Positions 6,736 to 15,005 of a DNA stretch of 35,635 nucleotides are shown here, piece after piece. Numbering within the stretch: the stretch's first letter is position 1; each line of letters begins with the position of its first letter. The stretch is from Defluviitaleaceae bacterium (GTDB lineage: Bacteria > Bacillota > Clostridia > Lachnospirales > UBA5962). The notes beneath the pieces were generated by a model that was not told where the DNA came from, made no database searches, and saw only the letters and a list, made by a program, of their open reading frames with translations. The stretch spans positions 1 to 35,635 of the forward strand of contig WQZK01000003.1 in NCBI GenBank assembly GCA_009780765.1. Reading direction: 5' to 3'. The position numbers and the translations under genes were made by a program.

Positions 6736-9411
6736 CTAGTTAACCGTAGATTTTTCAATATTCTTAGGCATCAATTTTTTTGAAAACTCACTTCCGAGTA
6801 CTACTATAAACACTAACCCTAAGCATATTCCAAGCTGTACAAGGCTTAATGGCACTGTATTAAACAAGTTGCTAAGAAATGGAACATACATAACTGCCAC
6901 TAATATTCCAAAAGATAGGCTCATAGAAATATTAAGAAATTTATTAGAAAACAACTTTCGAGTAAAGCCTGCAAATGTTTCTGTTTTTGATGAGTATGAA
7001 ACAATCAACTCACTTGCCACTAAAGTAAAGAAACACATGCTTATTGCAACATTGTAATCATACACATTTAACCCAAAAATAAACGCACTTAAACTACCTG
7101 CACAGAGAAATATAGCTCTTAGTATTACTAATGTTTGCATATTTTTATTAATAATTGTTTCTTTAGGGTCGCGTGGCTTCTTTTTCATAATACCAGACTC
7201 TTTTTTCTCCATCCCAAGGGCAAAAGCAGGAAAAGCATCTGTAAGTAAATTTACAAACAATAATTGTGTTGCAACCAGAGGTACAGGTAGCCCTAAAAGT
7301 ATAGCCACAAGTATTATCAATATTTCACCGATATTGCAAGACAATAGGTAGCTCGTTACTTTTCGGATATTGCTATAAATTGTTCTTCCCTGCTCTACTG
7401 CTTTAGTTATGCTTACAAAATTATCGTCAGTTAAAATCATATCTGCGGCTTCTTTTGATACATCTGTACCCGTTATACCCATAGCTATGCCAATATCCGC
7501 CTTTTTAAGAGAAGGTGCATCATTTACACCATCGCCCGTCATTGCTACTATATTGCCGCTTGATTTTACAGCGTCAACTATACGCACCTTATGCTCGGGC
7601 GATACCCTAGCAAAAACATTAACATTTTTAACTTTTTCGGTTAGCTCGTCATCTGTTAGGTTATTCAAATCATTGCCGTCTAAAACTTCTTCACCCTCTT
7701 GCATAATTCCTAAGGTAGTGGCTATTGCTTGTGCGGTGATTTTATGGTCGCCAGTTATCATTTTCACATTTATTCCAGCACCATGGCAAGTTGCTATAGA
7801 ATCCTTTACTTCTTCACGAGGAGGGTCTATCATGCACATCATACCTACATAGATTAAATTTTCTTCCAAATTGTCTATCTCTTCTTCGTTTTTGTATTCC
7901 TTATACGCGAATGCTAACACGCGAAAAGCCAAAGCTGCAAATTGCTCATTTTTGGCTATAAGCTTCTGCCGTATCTCCTCAGTCATCGTCACAATTTCAC
8001 CATTTAAATATACACGACTCGAGCGTTTTATTATAGCATCAGGTGCACCTTTTGTATTCATTACAACCTTGCCACCTTTAAGATTATAGGTAGACATTAG
8101 CTTCCTTTCCGAATCAAACGGAATTTCTTGCACTCTTTTGCATCTACTATCTAGTTCTTGTCTTTCCTTTCCTAGTTTTACACCAAAAACAAGCATGGCA
8201 GCTTCAGTAGGGTCGCCAATTATTTTGACAGTTTCTTTATCGTAAATGGCATCATTACACAAAACAGCTATTTCAGCCATAAGAGAGATGTTTTTACTAA
8301 TAGGCGTATTCTCAGCAACTACCTCACCATCCGCACTATATCCCGTACCTGTAACTTCGTATGCATTTTCTACATCAAATACTTTTATAACAGTCATTTT
8401 ATTTTGTGTAAGTGTTCCTGTTTTATCAGAGCATATTACTGTTGTACTACCGAGAGTTTCAACAACCCTTAACCTTTTTACAATTACGTTTGATTTAACC
8501 ATTTTCTGCACACCTATGGCAAGAATAACCGTGGCAACTATAGCCGCACCTTCCGGCACAGCCGCTACAGCTAAAGAAACAGACACCATCAGCATTTCAA
8601 TTAAATCCATACCATGCAAAAACCCAATGCCAAATATAACTAAGCAAGTGATGATGCATATTATACCTAATGCTTTAGCCATAGCATTTAGCTTTATTTG
8701 CAGTGGTGTGCTAGCTTCTTGCGTTTCATTTAAAATTGTGGCAATTTTGCCCATTTCTGTGTTCATACCAGTTGCATATACAACTCCTACTCCACGCCCA
8801 TAAGTAACAATCGTTCCCATAGACGCAAGGTTTACTCTATCCCCAAGGCTCGTTTCTTTATCCAAAATAACATCCGCATATTTTGTTACTGACATAGATT
8901 CGCCCGTTAAAGCAGATTCGTCTACCCTAAGATTCATGCTTTCAATTATTCTAACATCGGCCGGAATATAGTCACCTGCATCTAGAATTATTATGTCGCC
9001 AACAACCACTTCGCTAGAATCAACCTTATCAACCTGCCCATCTCTTTTAACCTTAGCTTTTGGACTAGACATGTTTTTAAGCTCTTCAAGTGCGTTATCC
9101 GCCCTGCTTTCTTGAGTTATACTGATAATCATATTAACTAGCAGTATACCAATAATAAGTATTGCATCCTTTAACCCATCTCCCGCAATCACAGATATAA
9201 CAGCCGCTACAATAAGAATAATTACAAGAAAATCTTTAAATTGTGCCATTATCCGCACGAAAAGGGACTTCTTTTTTGCACTTTGGAGTCTATTTGCCCC
9301 GTTTTCTTCTAGCCGCTTCTTTGCCTCTAAAGCCGACAAACCCGTATTTTCGTTAGTCTTTAACTCCTGTAAAGACTGCCTTGTGTCCTTAGTGTAAAAT
9401 TCTTGATTCAT
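6736..9411 (-). CDS. P2-type cation-transporting ATPase, probably Mn2+ (Ca2+-ATPase-like)
   Basis: An 891-residue P-type ATPase of the Ca2+/Mn2+ (PMR1/LMCA1-like) class. Visible features: N-terminal cation ATPase domain, first membrane pair (60-100), actuator motif TGES (169-172), M4 near 275-300 reading VPEGAAIVATV, phosphorylated Asp329 in DKTGTLT, hinge TGDGVNDAPS (about 615), M6 with NLLTDAFPAFALG and a full set of C-terminal helices. It uses ATP to move a divalent cation across the membrane. The usual PEGLP of M4 is PEGAA here. The gene lies behind a yybP-ykoY Mn2+ riboswitch, and such ATPases, like Lactococcus YoaB, are a known target of that riboswitch, so Mn2+ export is the best assignment. 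ATG 9411 has a GGAG site just upstream. Confidence 0.9.
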   Translation of the reverse strand: MNQEFYTKDTRQSLQELKTNENTGLSALEAKKRLEENGANRLQSAKKKSLFVRIMAQFKDFLVIILIVAAVISVIAGDGLKDAILIIGILLVNMIISITQESRADNALEELKNMSSPKAKVKRDGQVDKVDSSEVVVGDIIILDAGDYIPADVRIIESMNLRVDESALTGESMSVTKYADVILDKETSLGDRVNLASMGTIVTYGRGVGVVYATGMNTEMGKIATILNETQEASTPLQIKLNAMAKALGIICIITCLVIFGIGFLHGMDLIEMLMVSVSLAVAAVPEGAAIVATVILAIGVQKMVKSNVIVKRLRVVETLGSTTVICSDKTGTLTQNKMTVIKVFDVENAYEVTGTGYSADGEVVAENTPISKNISLMAEIAVLCNDAIYDKETVKIIGDPTEAAMLVFGVKLGKERQELDSRCKRVQEIPFDSERKLMSTYNLKGGKVVMNTKGAPDAIIKRSSRVYLNGEIVTMTEEIRQKLIAKNEQFAALAFRVLAFAYKEYKNEEEIDNLEENLIYVGMMCMIDPPREEVKDSIATCHGAGINVKMITGDHKITAQAIATTLGIMQEGEEVLDGNDLNNLTDDELTEKVKNVNVFARVSPEHKVRIVDAVKSSGNIVAMTGDGVNDAPSLKKADIGIAMGITGTDVSKEAADMILTDDNFVSITKAVEQGRTIYSNIRKVTSYLLSCNIGEILIILVAILLGLPVPLVATQLLFVNLLTDAFPAFALGMEKKESGIMKKKPRDPKETIINKNMQTLVILRAIFLCAGSLSAFIFGLNVYDYNVAISMCFFTLVASELIVSYSSKTETFAGFTRKLFSNKFLNISMSLSFGILVAVMYVPFLSNLFNTVPLSLVQLGICLGLVFIVVLGSEFSKKLMPKNIEKSTVN

Positions 9412-9461
9412 AAATTACTTAATCTCCTTTTTATGGCCGTTTCGCGTGCGTTTTTTTCAAT

Positions 9462-9510
9462 AAAAAAAACGCAAGACAAAAGGCTCTTGAAATGAGCCAA
9501 AAGTCTTGCG
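9462..9510 (-). terminator. Intrinsic terminator, expression platform of the riboswitch
   Basis: On the minus strand a near-perfect 17-bp stem (9510-9494 with 9470-9486) closes a short loop and is followed by eight T (9469-9462). Its 5' arm contains CUUUUGG (9503-9497), which is also the 3' strand of the aptamer closing helix P1. The two structures therefore exclude each other. Confidence 0.93.
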
Positions 9511-9605
9511 TCGTCATAAGCAATCTAACGTACCGCATCCGGGCTTGATTTAGCCGTATTGACGAATGCGACAAATGGATAATTCCACTCGCTACTCCCT
9601 TTTGG
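9497..9605 (-). promoter_or_regulatory. yybP-ykoY (Mn2+) riboswitch aptamer
   Basis: In the leader of the cation ATPase gene the minus strand shows the P1 helix CCAAAAG (9605-9599) pairing with CUUUUGG (9503-9497), the conserved GGGAGUAGC loop region right after the 5' strand, an inner stem (GCAUUCG with a later GGAUGCGG block), and the GUCAAUACGGC and AAUCAAGCCCGG segments typical of this family. Ligand binding should hold P1 closed and prevent the terminator arm from forming, turning expression ON with high Mn2+. Assigned from remembered consensus, not from a covariance search. Confidence 0.88.
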
Positions 9606-9613
9606 ATAATGTA

Positions 9614-9642
9614 ATCATATCATAATGCATCTTTAAAATCAA
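9614..9642 (-). promoter_or_regulatory. Sigma-A-type promoter of the riboswitch-ATPase unit
   Basis: TTGATT (9642-9637), 17 bases, then TATGAT (9619-9614) on the minus strand. The expected start, a few bases after 9614, lies immediately before the aptamer P1 strand at 9605, as expected for a riboswitch leader. Confidence 0.7.
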
Positions 9643-9714
9643 TAGCAAAGTAAAATTTATTTAATGATGGGGAGGCAAAAAATCTAATTTCACTACAATT
9701 ATAATATACCTTTG

Positions 9715-9748
9715 ATTTTTTATACAGGAACTGTTTTCCCACAGTATA
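9715..9748 (-). terminator. Weak candidate terminator after the NRPS gene set
   Basis: Between the end of the phosphopantetheinyl transferase gene and the ATPase promoter, the minus strand can pair TATAC (9748-9744) with GTATA (9725-9721), with a short GGAA/TTCC inner stem, followed by A6. It lacks a T run and is weak. The rest of 9643-9795 shows no gene or clear signal, so how the long operon ends is not evident. Confidence 0.2.
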
Positions 9749-9795
9749 ACCCTCCATAATGTTTTATCTTTACTATACAGAAATCTATTGACCTG

Positions 9796-10479
9796 TCAAA
9801 CTAGCCTATCTATAATATTAGTTATGTTTTCAATTTTTACATCATCTACAAAGCAGTTATCTTTTGAACAAATCGACAATTTGTAATTTTCGTCTAGAAA
9901 AAATTGACGAAAATGTACTTGATACAATGAATTTGAGCGGATAGTTATCTGATTTTTTGTTATTGAAACGTAAAAAGAGTTTAAAGGTATTGCCATTCCC
10001 TTCCCTATACATTTGATAAAACTTTCTTTAAGCGTCCACAAGTCATAAAAATATTTGAGCCTTAATTCATCAGGCTTACTTATCAAATCTTGATACTCAT
10101 TTTCTGAAAAGAACTGTTTTGCAATATTCAAATCAATTGGCTTTATTTGTTCAATATCAATACCTATATCTTCTTTTCCAATAGCACAAACAACAAAATC
10201 ACCAGAATGTGAAATATTAAACTTAAAATTAGGATTATTTCTCAAAAAAGGTTTTGAAAATTCGTTATATTCAAATATTACTTCATCATTTAAAATATTT
10301 AGTTTCTCGCACGCTAAATGTCTTACTAATAAATCACCATACAAAGTTCTTTTAACATCTTCCTCAAAATAAAGTTTGCTTAACCGTTCTTGCTTTTCGT
10401 ATGATGTATGTGAAATTAAATAACTAAGCATCTCATCTTCAATAGGGGTGTTAATTTTAATTGCGTAAACTTCGACCAT
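9796..10479 (-). CDS. Sfp-type 4'-phosphopantetheinyl transferase
   Basis: From the chosen ATG at 10479 the protein has 227 residues, the normal size. It attaches the phosphopantetheine arm of CoA to the serine of carrier domains, here the four NRPS T domains and the ACP. Motifs: KPFLRNNPNFKFNISHSG (76-93), the magnesium-binding GIDIEQI with Asp108 and Glu110, and WTLKESFIK with Trp148, Lys151, Glu152 and Lys156. All key residues are present. The start is set by AAGGTGG about 8 bases before ATG 10479; a longer frame reaches 10563 but adds unrelated residues overlapping the SDR gene. It is last in the run of biosynthetic genes and is probably the dedicated activator of this pathway. Confidence 0.93.
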   Translation of the reverse strand: MVEVYAIKINTPIEDEMLSYLISHTSYEKQERLSKLYFEEDVKRTLYGDLLVRHLACEKLNILNDEVIFEYNEFSKPFLRNNPNFKFNISHSGDFVVCAIGKEDIGIDIEQIKPIDLNIAKQFFSENEYQDLISKPDELRLKYFYDLWTLKESFIKCIGKGMAIPLNSFYVSITKNQITIRSNSLYQVHFRQFFLDENYKLSICSKDNCFVDDVKIENITNIIDRLV

Positions 10480-10534
10480 TTTTTTCGCCACCTTATATAA
10501 ATATAAGCAAAATACTAAAACCGAATTAAATTTA

Positions 10535-11266
10535 TTATACTTTGTTTCCACCTGAAACCACAATATTTTGCCCTGTTATAAATGAGCTTTCTTCGGATAG
10601 TAAAAACTTAATTACTGGAACAATATCTTGAACGTTCGCATTGCGTTTTAATGGGCTATTTTCTCTTGATTTTTCAATAATTATACGTGGCAGGTTATTA
10701 AGAAATTTAGTTTCGACCATAGATGGTGACACTGCATTAATATTTATGCCTTTTTCTGCATATTCGACAGCTAGCGATTTCATAAGCCCTAACAACGAAT
10801 ATTTTACAACCGTGTAATCTAGCATATAATTTGGTACATTTACTGTGCATGAAGACAACACAAAAACTATTTTTGCATTTCCTTTCTTTGTCATTGGTCT
10901 TATAAATCTATTTAAAATTTTATATATCGAACGAAGACTAACATCAATGTCGGTCTGCACACAGTTCCAATGTGATTTATGAAAATTTATACATCTTACA
11001 GCAGCGGCAGGCAAGTGAACTATATGTGTTGGAATTAATCCAGTTTCTTCAATAGTTTTAATAAAGTTATTTGTATCTTCTTTTGAGGAAAAATCGGCTT
11101 TTATAATATGTAGTTTATCTTTTCCTATAACTGTTCTTAATTCATCAAGTTCTTGCCTATTTGTATTATAGTGGGCAACAATAATATCAAATTCGTGTTT
11201 TATCTCATTTATAAGTGCTGCCCCAATCTCTGAAGATGCACCTAAAATTAAAGCTATTTTACTCAT
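10535..11266 (-). CDS. Short-chain dehydrogenase/reductase (FabG-like)
   Basis: A 243-residue SDR with an N-terminal nucleotide-binding GASSEIG (9-15; the usual third glycine region is slightly altered), catalytic Ser near 138-139, Tyr151 and Lys155 in YTVVK, and a closing FITGQNIVVSGG typical of FabG-like enzymes. It would reduce a keto group (or oxidise a hydroxyl) using NAD(P)H. It overlaps the MaoC-like gene by 8 bases and is in the same set as FkbH and the ACP, so its substrate is probably an ACP-bound short acyl unit. In that setting it would play the part of the KR domain in FkbH-type loading modules. Exact substrate is inference. Confidence 0.88.
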   Translation of the reverse strand: MSKIALILGASSEIGAALINEIKHEFDIIVAHYNTNRQELDELRTVIGKDKLHIIKADFSSKEDTNNFIKTIEETGLIPTHIVHLPAAAVRCINFHKSHWNCVQTDIDVSLRSIYKILNRFIRPMTKKGNAKIVFVLSSCTVNVPNYMLDYTVVKYSLLGLMKSLAVEYAEKGININAVSPSMVETKFLNNLPRIIIEKSRENSPLKRNANVQDIVPVIKFLLSEESSFITGQNIVVSGGNKV

Positions 11267-11699
11267 GTGCTACACCTACCTTTAGTTTCGCAGAAGATAC
11301 TACTATATTATCCTGATTATAAATTTTTGCTTTTATAGTTATGATTTTATATAAGTCGTTTTTTTCAATACATTGTCCTACAATTTTTAGGCTATCACCA
11401 AGATAAACTGGGTTGCGAAATTTTATGTCTGCCTCATGAAATAAACACGACTTGCCCGGAAGAAGAGTTCCAACCAAAGTAGAATAAAATGTAGCTGTAA
11501 GCATCCCGTATACCACTCTTTTGTTAAAACCCCTTTTTTTAGCATAACTTTCGTCAGTATGAAGTGGGTTTATATCTCCCGAAATATAGTGAAACATTTG
11601 CTGCATTTGCTCTGAAATATTTGTGATTAGTTCACAAGTTTGACCAATAAATATTTCTTCGTATGAAAAATTATTGATACCATCTATTTTATCTATCAT
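11259..11699 (-). CDS. MaoC-like (hot-dog fold) acyl dehydratase
   Basis: 146 residues with the MaoC hydratase signature SGDINPLHTDESYAKKRGF, containing Asp42 and His47 as the catalytic pair, followed by VVYGML and a hot-dog fold pattern. The family adds or removes water at the beta carbon of acyl thioesters. Placed between ACP and SDR genes, with 4-base and 8-base overlaps, it probably dehydrates the acyl group carried by the ACP. If FkbH loads a glyceryl unit, loss of its 3-hydroxyl would give an enol/pyruvyl thioester ready for reduction. Family is firm; the reaction is inferred from context. Confidence 0.88.
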   Translation of the reverse strand: MIDKIDGINNFSYEEIFIGQTCELITNISEQMQQMFHYISGDINPLHTDESYAKKRGFNKRVVYGMLTATFYSTLVGTLLPGKSCLFHEADIKFRNPVYLGDSLKIVGQCIEKNDLYKIITIKAKIYNQDNIVVSSAKLKVGVAHE

Positions 11700-11932
11700 T
11701 TTATCTTCTCCATAATCAAATCAACAGTATCACCCACATTTTTCATCTGAAGAACCTCACTTAATTCAAACCTTATACCAAAAGCCGATTCGCAAGATGA
11801 AATAATGCTTATCTGTGCAAGGCTGTCCCAATCTTCTATATCTTCGGCCGATGTTTCTCTTGTAATTTTTAATTCTTTATCATCAAGAACATCAAAAATA
11901 ATATCTCTAAGCATATCAAAAATTTCAACCAT
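11696..11932 (-). CDS. Stand-alone acyl carrier protein
   Basis: 78 residues with the carrier-protein pattern; EDWDSLAQISI carries the phosphopantetheine serine at position 37. It starts 4 bases after the FkbH stop and overlaps the MaoC-like gene by 4 bases. ACPs directly linked to FkbH genes receive the glyceryl unit from 1,3-bisphosphoglycerate. It should be activated by the Sfp-type transferase of the cluster and present its acyl group to the MaoC-like enzyme, the SDR and then probably the first NRPS condensation domain. Confidence 0.92.
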   Translation of the reverse strand: MVEIFDMLRDIIFDVLDDKELKITRETSAEDIEDWDSLAQISIISSCESAFGIRFELSEVLQMKNVGDTVDLIMEKIK

Positions 11933-11936
11933 AAAA

Positions 11937-13616
11937 TTATTCCTTTCTCATCCTTATATATTTATTACAAGGCACGTACCCTTTATCAACGTCAAATACC
12001 CATACTTCGCCTAAAGATTTGTAAAAACCTAAACTTTCGTATAGCTTTGATACAAATTCATTTCTATCAGTTTTATGGTAATACCCAAAAATCTTTTTAA
12101 TACCCCTTTTCAAGCACTCTTCAACCAACGAGTCAAAAACTGCCAACTCTACATCACGTTTAAATACACGACAACTCATAACCCAAAGCCTAACATGTGC
12201 ACTACCTTCAATAACTTCGCTAATCAATGCTGATATAATTCCACTACTACCAAACTTATCATTTAAATCTGCATATAAAGTAACAAAATTATTATTAATA
12301 GAAATTTTTTTTACTTCGTTTAAAGAATATCTTTGCCCTGTAAGATTAAATTGATTTGTTTTATTGATAAGGGTAGTTATTCTTTCTATATGTGCGTCTG
12401 AAAATGGTTCTATCTTAGCTGCCATGGTTAGAGAACTTAAGTAATCTCCGTAGTTATTGCTGTTTACTTCGACCACTTTTCTTTTAACTTCATTTCTATA
12501 ATATTCATTTCTTCTTATATCTTCTTCTAAATACACTTCAGAGTAAAAATACCCCCCACGGTCAATATATCTTATAAAATCTGTTACAAAATTACTTTCA
12601 ATTATTGCAACTTGTGGTAAAACACTGCTTACTTGCTCTCGTTCTGCTGGATTATCATCAACAAATACTAAATGTTGCGGAAGAATATTTAAGCTTTTAG
12701 AAATATGAATTATATTATTGCTTTTTTCATTCCAATTAGCACAAAATACGGCAAAATCATCAAGTTGTAAAACCATATTAGAGTTTGTAAAGGCCTCTTT
12801 TGCAATTGTTTCATTGTTTTTCGAGCATGCTGCTAATATTATGCCAAAACTATGCATCTTTTTCAAAAATTTTTGAAAATCCAAATATGCTTCTCCAAGA
12901 GCTGTGCCCTTTCCAAGCTCAATTCCTTCTGCTCCTACTTCGCCTACTATACCGCCCCATATAGTATTATCTAAATCAACAACAATGCACTTGTGGTTTT
13001 TACCGTATATAGATTTTATAATTATAGCAATATTGTGGCAAAACATAGGAACTGCTTTAACATTAAAAGCGTATCCATAAAGATAATAACTTCTATTATC
13101 AAGCCACTCATCAAGTCCATATACAGCAGATAGATACCTAATATCATTTACATAAAAAGTTTTATTTTTATATTCGTCTATTTTTGTATTTAGCTCGCTT
13201 ATCTCACTTATGTGGTTGTATAATAACTCAAAATTATTTTGAATTATTATACAACCATGCATTTTTTGAATGTGTTCCCACACTTGATTAAGTTTTGAAA
13301 AAATATCTTTATCTAGAACGTTCCGTGAAGTTGTATGAATTAGAATAATATCTGGCCTAAAACTAATAAGATCTTTAGTGTTAAACAGCGTTTCTTCATA
13401 ATACTGATTATAATTCCCAATATAAAATATAGGCTTTATTTCATAAGAAAACAAAAAAAGCTCCAAGATATCTGCAATATCGCCTATAGTGCTTCCACTT
13501 AAAATAGCAATACGCACTTCAGTAAAATCAGATAAATCAAGAAACTGCCTTTTTAAATATTTCTTTTTCTTAATTATTTCTTCGCCATTAATTGGATATT
13601 TAAGTTCTTTAATCAT
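11937..13616 (-). CDS. FkbH-like HAD-IIIC phosphatase/glyceryl-ACP synthase
   Basis: A 559-residue FkbH-type protein, full length for the family. An N-terminal SGNH-like region (about 34-200, with LSGSTIGD) is followed by a HAD phosphatase domain with the nucleophile motif VVDLDNTIW (Asp214, Asp216), AACSKNN and the late motif VFVDDNPAERE. A C-terminal GNAT-like domain (about 390-559) follows. Characterised FkbH proteins (OzmB, FkbH) take 1,3-bisphosphoglycerate, remove a phosphate and load a glyceryl group on an ACP. The ACP gene follows 4 bases after this gene. No acyl-CoA dehydrogenase of the methoxymalonyl-ACP pathway is nearby, so the product is probably not methoxymalonyl-ACP. Confidence 0.93.
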   Translation of the reverse strand: MIKELKYPINGEEIIKKKKYLKRQFLDLSDFTEVRIAILSGSTIGDIADILELFLFSYEIKPIFYIGNYNQYYEETLFNTKDLISFRPDIILIHTTSRNVLDKDIFSKLNQVWEHIQKMHGCIIIQNNFELLYNHISEISELNTKIDEYKNKTFYVNDIRYLSAVYGLDEWLDNRSYYLYGYAFNVKAVPMFCHNIAIIIKSIYGKNHKCIVVDLDNTIWGGIVGEVGAEGIELGKGTALGEAYLDFQKFLKKMHSFGIILAACSKNNETIAKEAFTNSNMVLQLDDFAVFCANWNEKSNNIIHISKSLNILPQHLVFVDDNPAEREQVSSVLPQVAIIESNFVTDFIRYIDRGGYFYSEVYLEEDIRRNEYYRNEVKRKVVEVNSNNYGDYLSSLTMAAKIEPFSDAHIERITTLINKTNQFNLTGQRYSLNEVKKISINNNFVTLYADLNDKFGSSGIISALISEVIEGSAHVRLWVMSCRVFKRDVELAVFDSLVEECLKRGIKKIFGYYHKTDRNEFVSKLYESLGFYKSLGEVWVFDVDKGYVPCNKYIRMRKE

Positions 13617-13649
13617 ATTCTATCCTCTCACTGTTTCAGTTAATAAGTG

Positions 13650-14933
13650 CTATCGGCTCATATCAATAAATTTTTCAGTATAGCCTAGAGCCATCATTTC
13701 TTTCTTAATTTCATCCATTATTATGTAAGCTACATTCTTAGCATCTCCAGCTTTTTCTTGAAGCTTTAATAATTTAAAATATGAATCAGCACAAGAGCAA
13801 GAATCATTATATACCTTATCTTTAAACATCAAAAGCTCTTCTGCAGATTTATGATTAAGGATAATATCCTTTACCTCACCATTACAAATACATTTTGAAT
13901 CTTTATTATAGCAAATATCATTATCAATCATATTATTGCTCTCAGACATTTGTGATATAAGCAATTTTGGCATCAAATAAGGCCTTGATAAATAAACTTG
14001 ATAAATTGTTTCATATACTGTATATAACCAAGGTATACCTGTATGCTCTTCTTGGGCTATACCTAATTCCTTAAGGTTTTTATTGTCTTTTAAATGCTCA
14101 TATATAAACCATTGCAAAGTATATTTTTTACGATTTAATGGAAGCACAACAATTTTATCAACTTTCAAATCGTCCAAGTAAAATATCGTTTCTACAGCTA
14201 ATTTTTTTGATACTTCTTCGGTTAAGCCAGGCATCCCTATAAGCATATTGCACTGCACAGTAAGACCTTTTTTACGTACCAAGCGTATAGCCTCTTCTAT
14301 TTGCCTATTAAAAGTATTTTTATTTAGCCAATTATTTCGAACAAATTCATTACTACATTCAACGCCAAATTCGACTGTTATACGAGTTCGCTTAGGCAAA
14401 GTATTTATGAGTTTATCAAGCTTTTCTTCTGTTACACTTTCGGCCCTAACTTGAACAACTACCCCAAAAGGTTGCTCTTTAAAAAAGCTGTTAACATCCC
14501 ATAGTTTATCAATTAGCTCATTTGGCATTTCAAACGAATCAAACCCATCATAAGTAGATAACATTTCCTTTTTATTTGGAATCAAATTATCAGTTCTAGC
14601 CTTTTTAAAGGCCCTAATAATAACATCTGTGTATAGATTAGCATCTTTTTCTCGCAATGCTTTCATGTAGCCTTCGGATTTGGCAAAATCAGATTGATAA
14701 TTACACATACTACACCCTGACATTATATTGTTTTTTATACGATGAGAGCACCCTGAAGACGGCAATATATTTAAATTTACACTCGGATACTTATAAAATC
14801 CCGCTTCTACCTCCGCAAGACCGTTATAAATCTCAATTGCTTTTAAATTTCTTGCCTCTTCGTAGGCATCATCATATATTTGGCTGATAGGTTTCCATAT
14901 CCAAGTCATTACTTGATTAATTAATGTATCCAT
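13650..14933 (-). CDS. Radical SAM protein 2 (Elp3/archaeosine-RaSEA-like fold)
   Basis: 427 residues. The iron-sulfur cluster cysteines are Cys62, Cys74 and Cys77 (C-X11-C-X2-C), within PSSGCSHRIKNNIM and GCSMCNY. The MLIGMPGLTEE stretch is a typical radical SAM barrel segment. Spacing and GCSxC context resemble Elp3-like and archaeosine RaSEA-like enzymes rather than the CX3CX2C class. Extra cysteines 341, 348, 350, 379 and 381 near the C-terminus could hold a second cluster or zinc; the paralog at 33374 lacks them. It should generate a 5'-deoxyadenosyl radical and modify the peptide or an acyl or amino acid precursor, but the substrate cannot be predicted. AAGGAGG precedes ATG 14933. Confidence 0.82.
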   Translation of the reverse strand: MDTLINQVMTWIWKPISQIYDDAYEEARNLKAIEIYNGLAEVEAGFYKYPSVNLNILPSSGCSHRIKNNIMSGCSMCNYQSDFAKSEGYMKALREKDANLYTDVIIRAFKKARTDNLIPNKKEMLSTYDGFDSFEMPNELIDKLWDVNSFFKEQPFGVVVQVRAESVTEEKLDKLINTLPKRTRITVEFGVECSNEFVRNNWLNKNTFNRQIEEAIRLVRKKGLTVQCNMLIGMPGLTEEVSKKLAVETIFYLDDLKVDKIVVLPLNRKKYTLQWFIYEHLKDNKNLKELGIAQEEHTGIPWLYTVYETIYQVYLSRPYLMPKLLISQMSESNNMIDNDICYNKDSKCICNGEVKDIILNHKSAEELLMFKDKVYNDSCSCADSYFKLLKLQEKAGDAKNVAYIIMDEIKKEMMALGYTEKFIDMSR

Positions 14934-15005
14934 AATGCCTCCTTAACTAGGCATGTTTGCATTATAAGAATATATCCTTATAGCAACACAACCTAAATAA
15001 CTATT

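Noticed and set aside
8246..8803. 185-codon plus-strand open frame inside the ATPase gene, and similar ones at 7409-7852 and 2041-2343
   Set aside because: They lie opposite strongly conserved coding sequence, match no family I know and have no convincing ribosome binding site; typical antisense shadows.
10480..10563. Longer N-terminus for the phosphopantetheinyl transferase
   Set aside because: The added residues do not look like the family, overlap the SDR gene, and AAGGTGG marks ATG 10479.
11696..13616. FkbH plus ACP as a methoxymalonyl-ACP pathway
   Set aside because: That pathway also needs an acyl-CoA dehydrogenase and its own O-methyltransferase next to FkbH, and there is no PKS module in the window to use the product.
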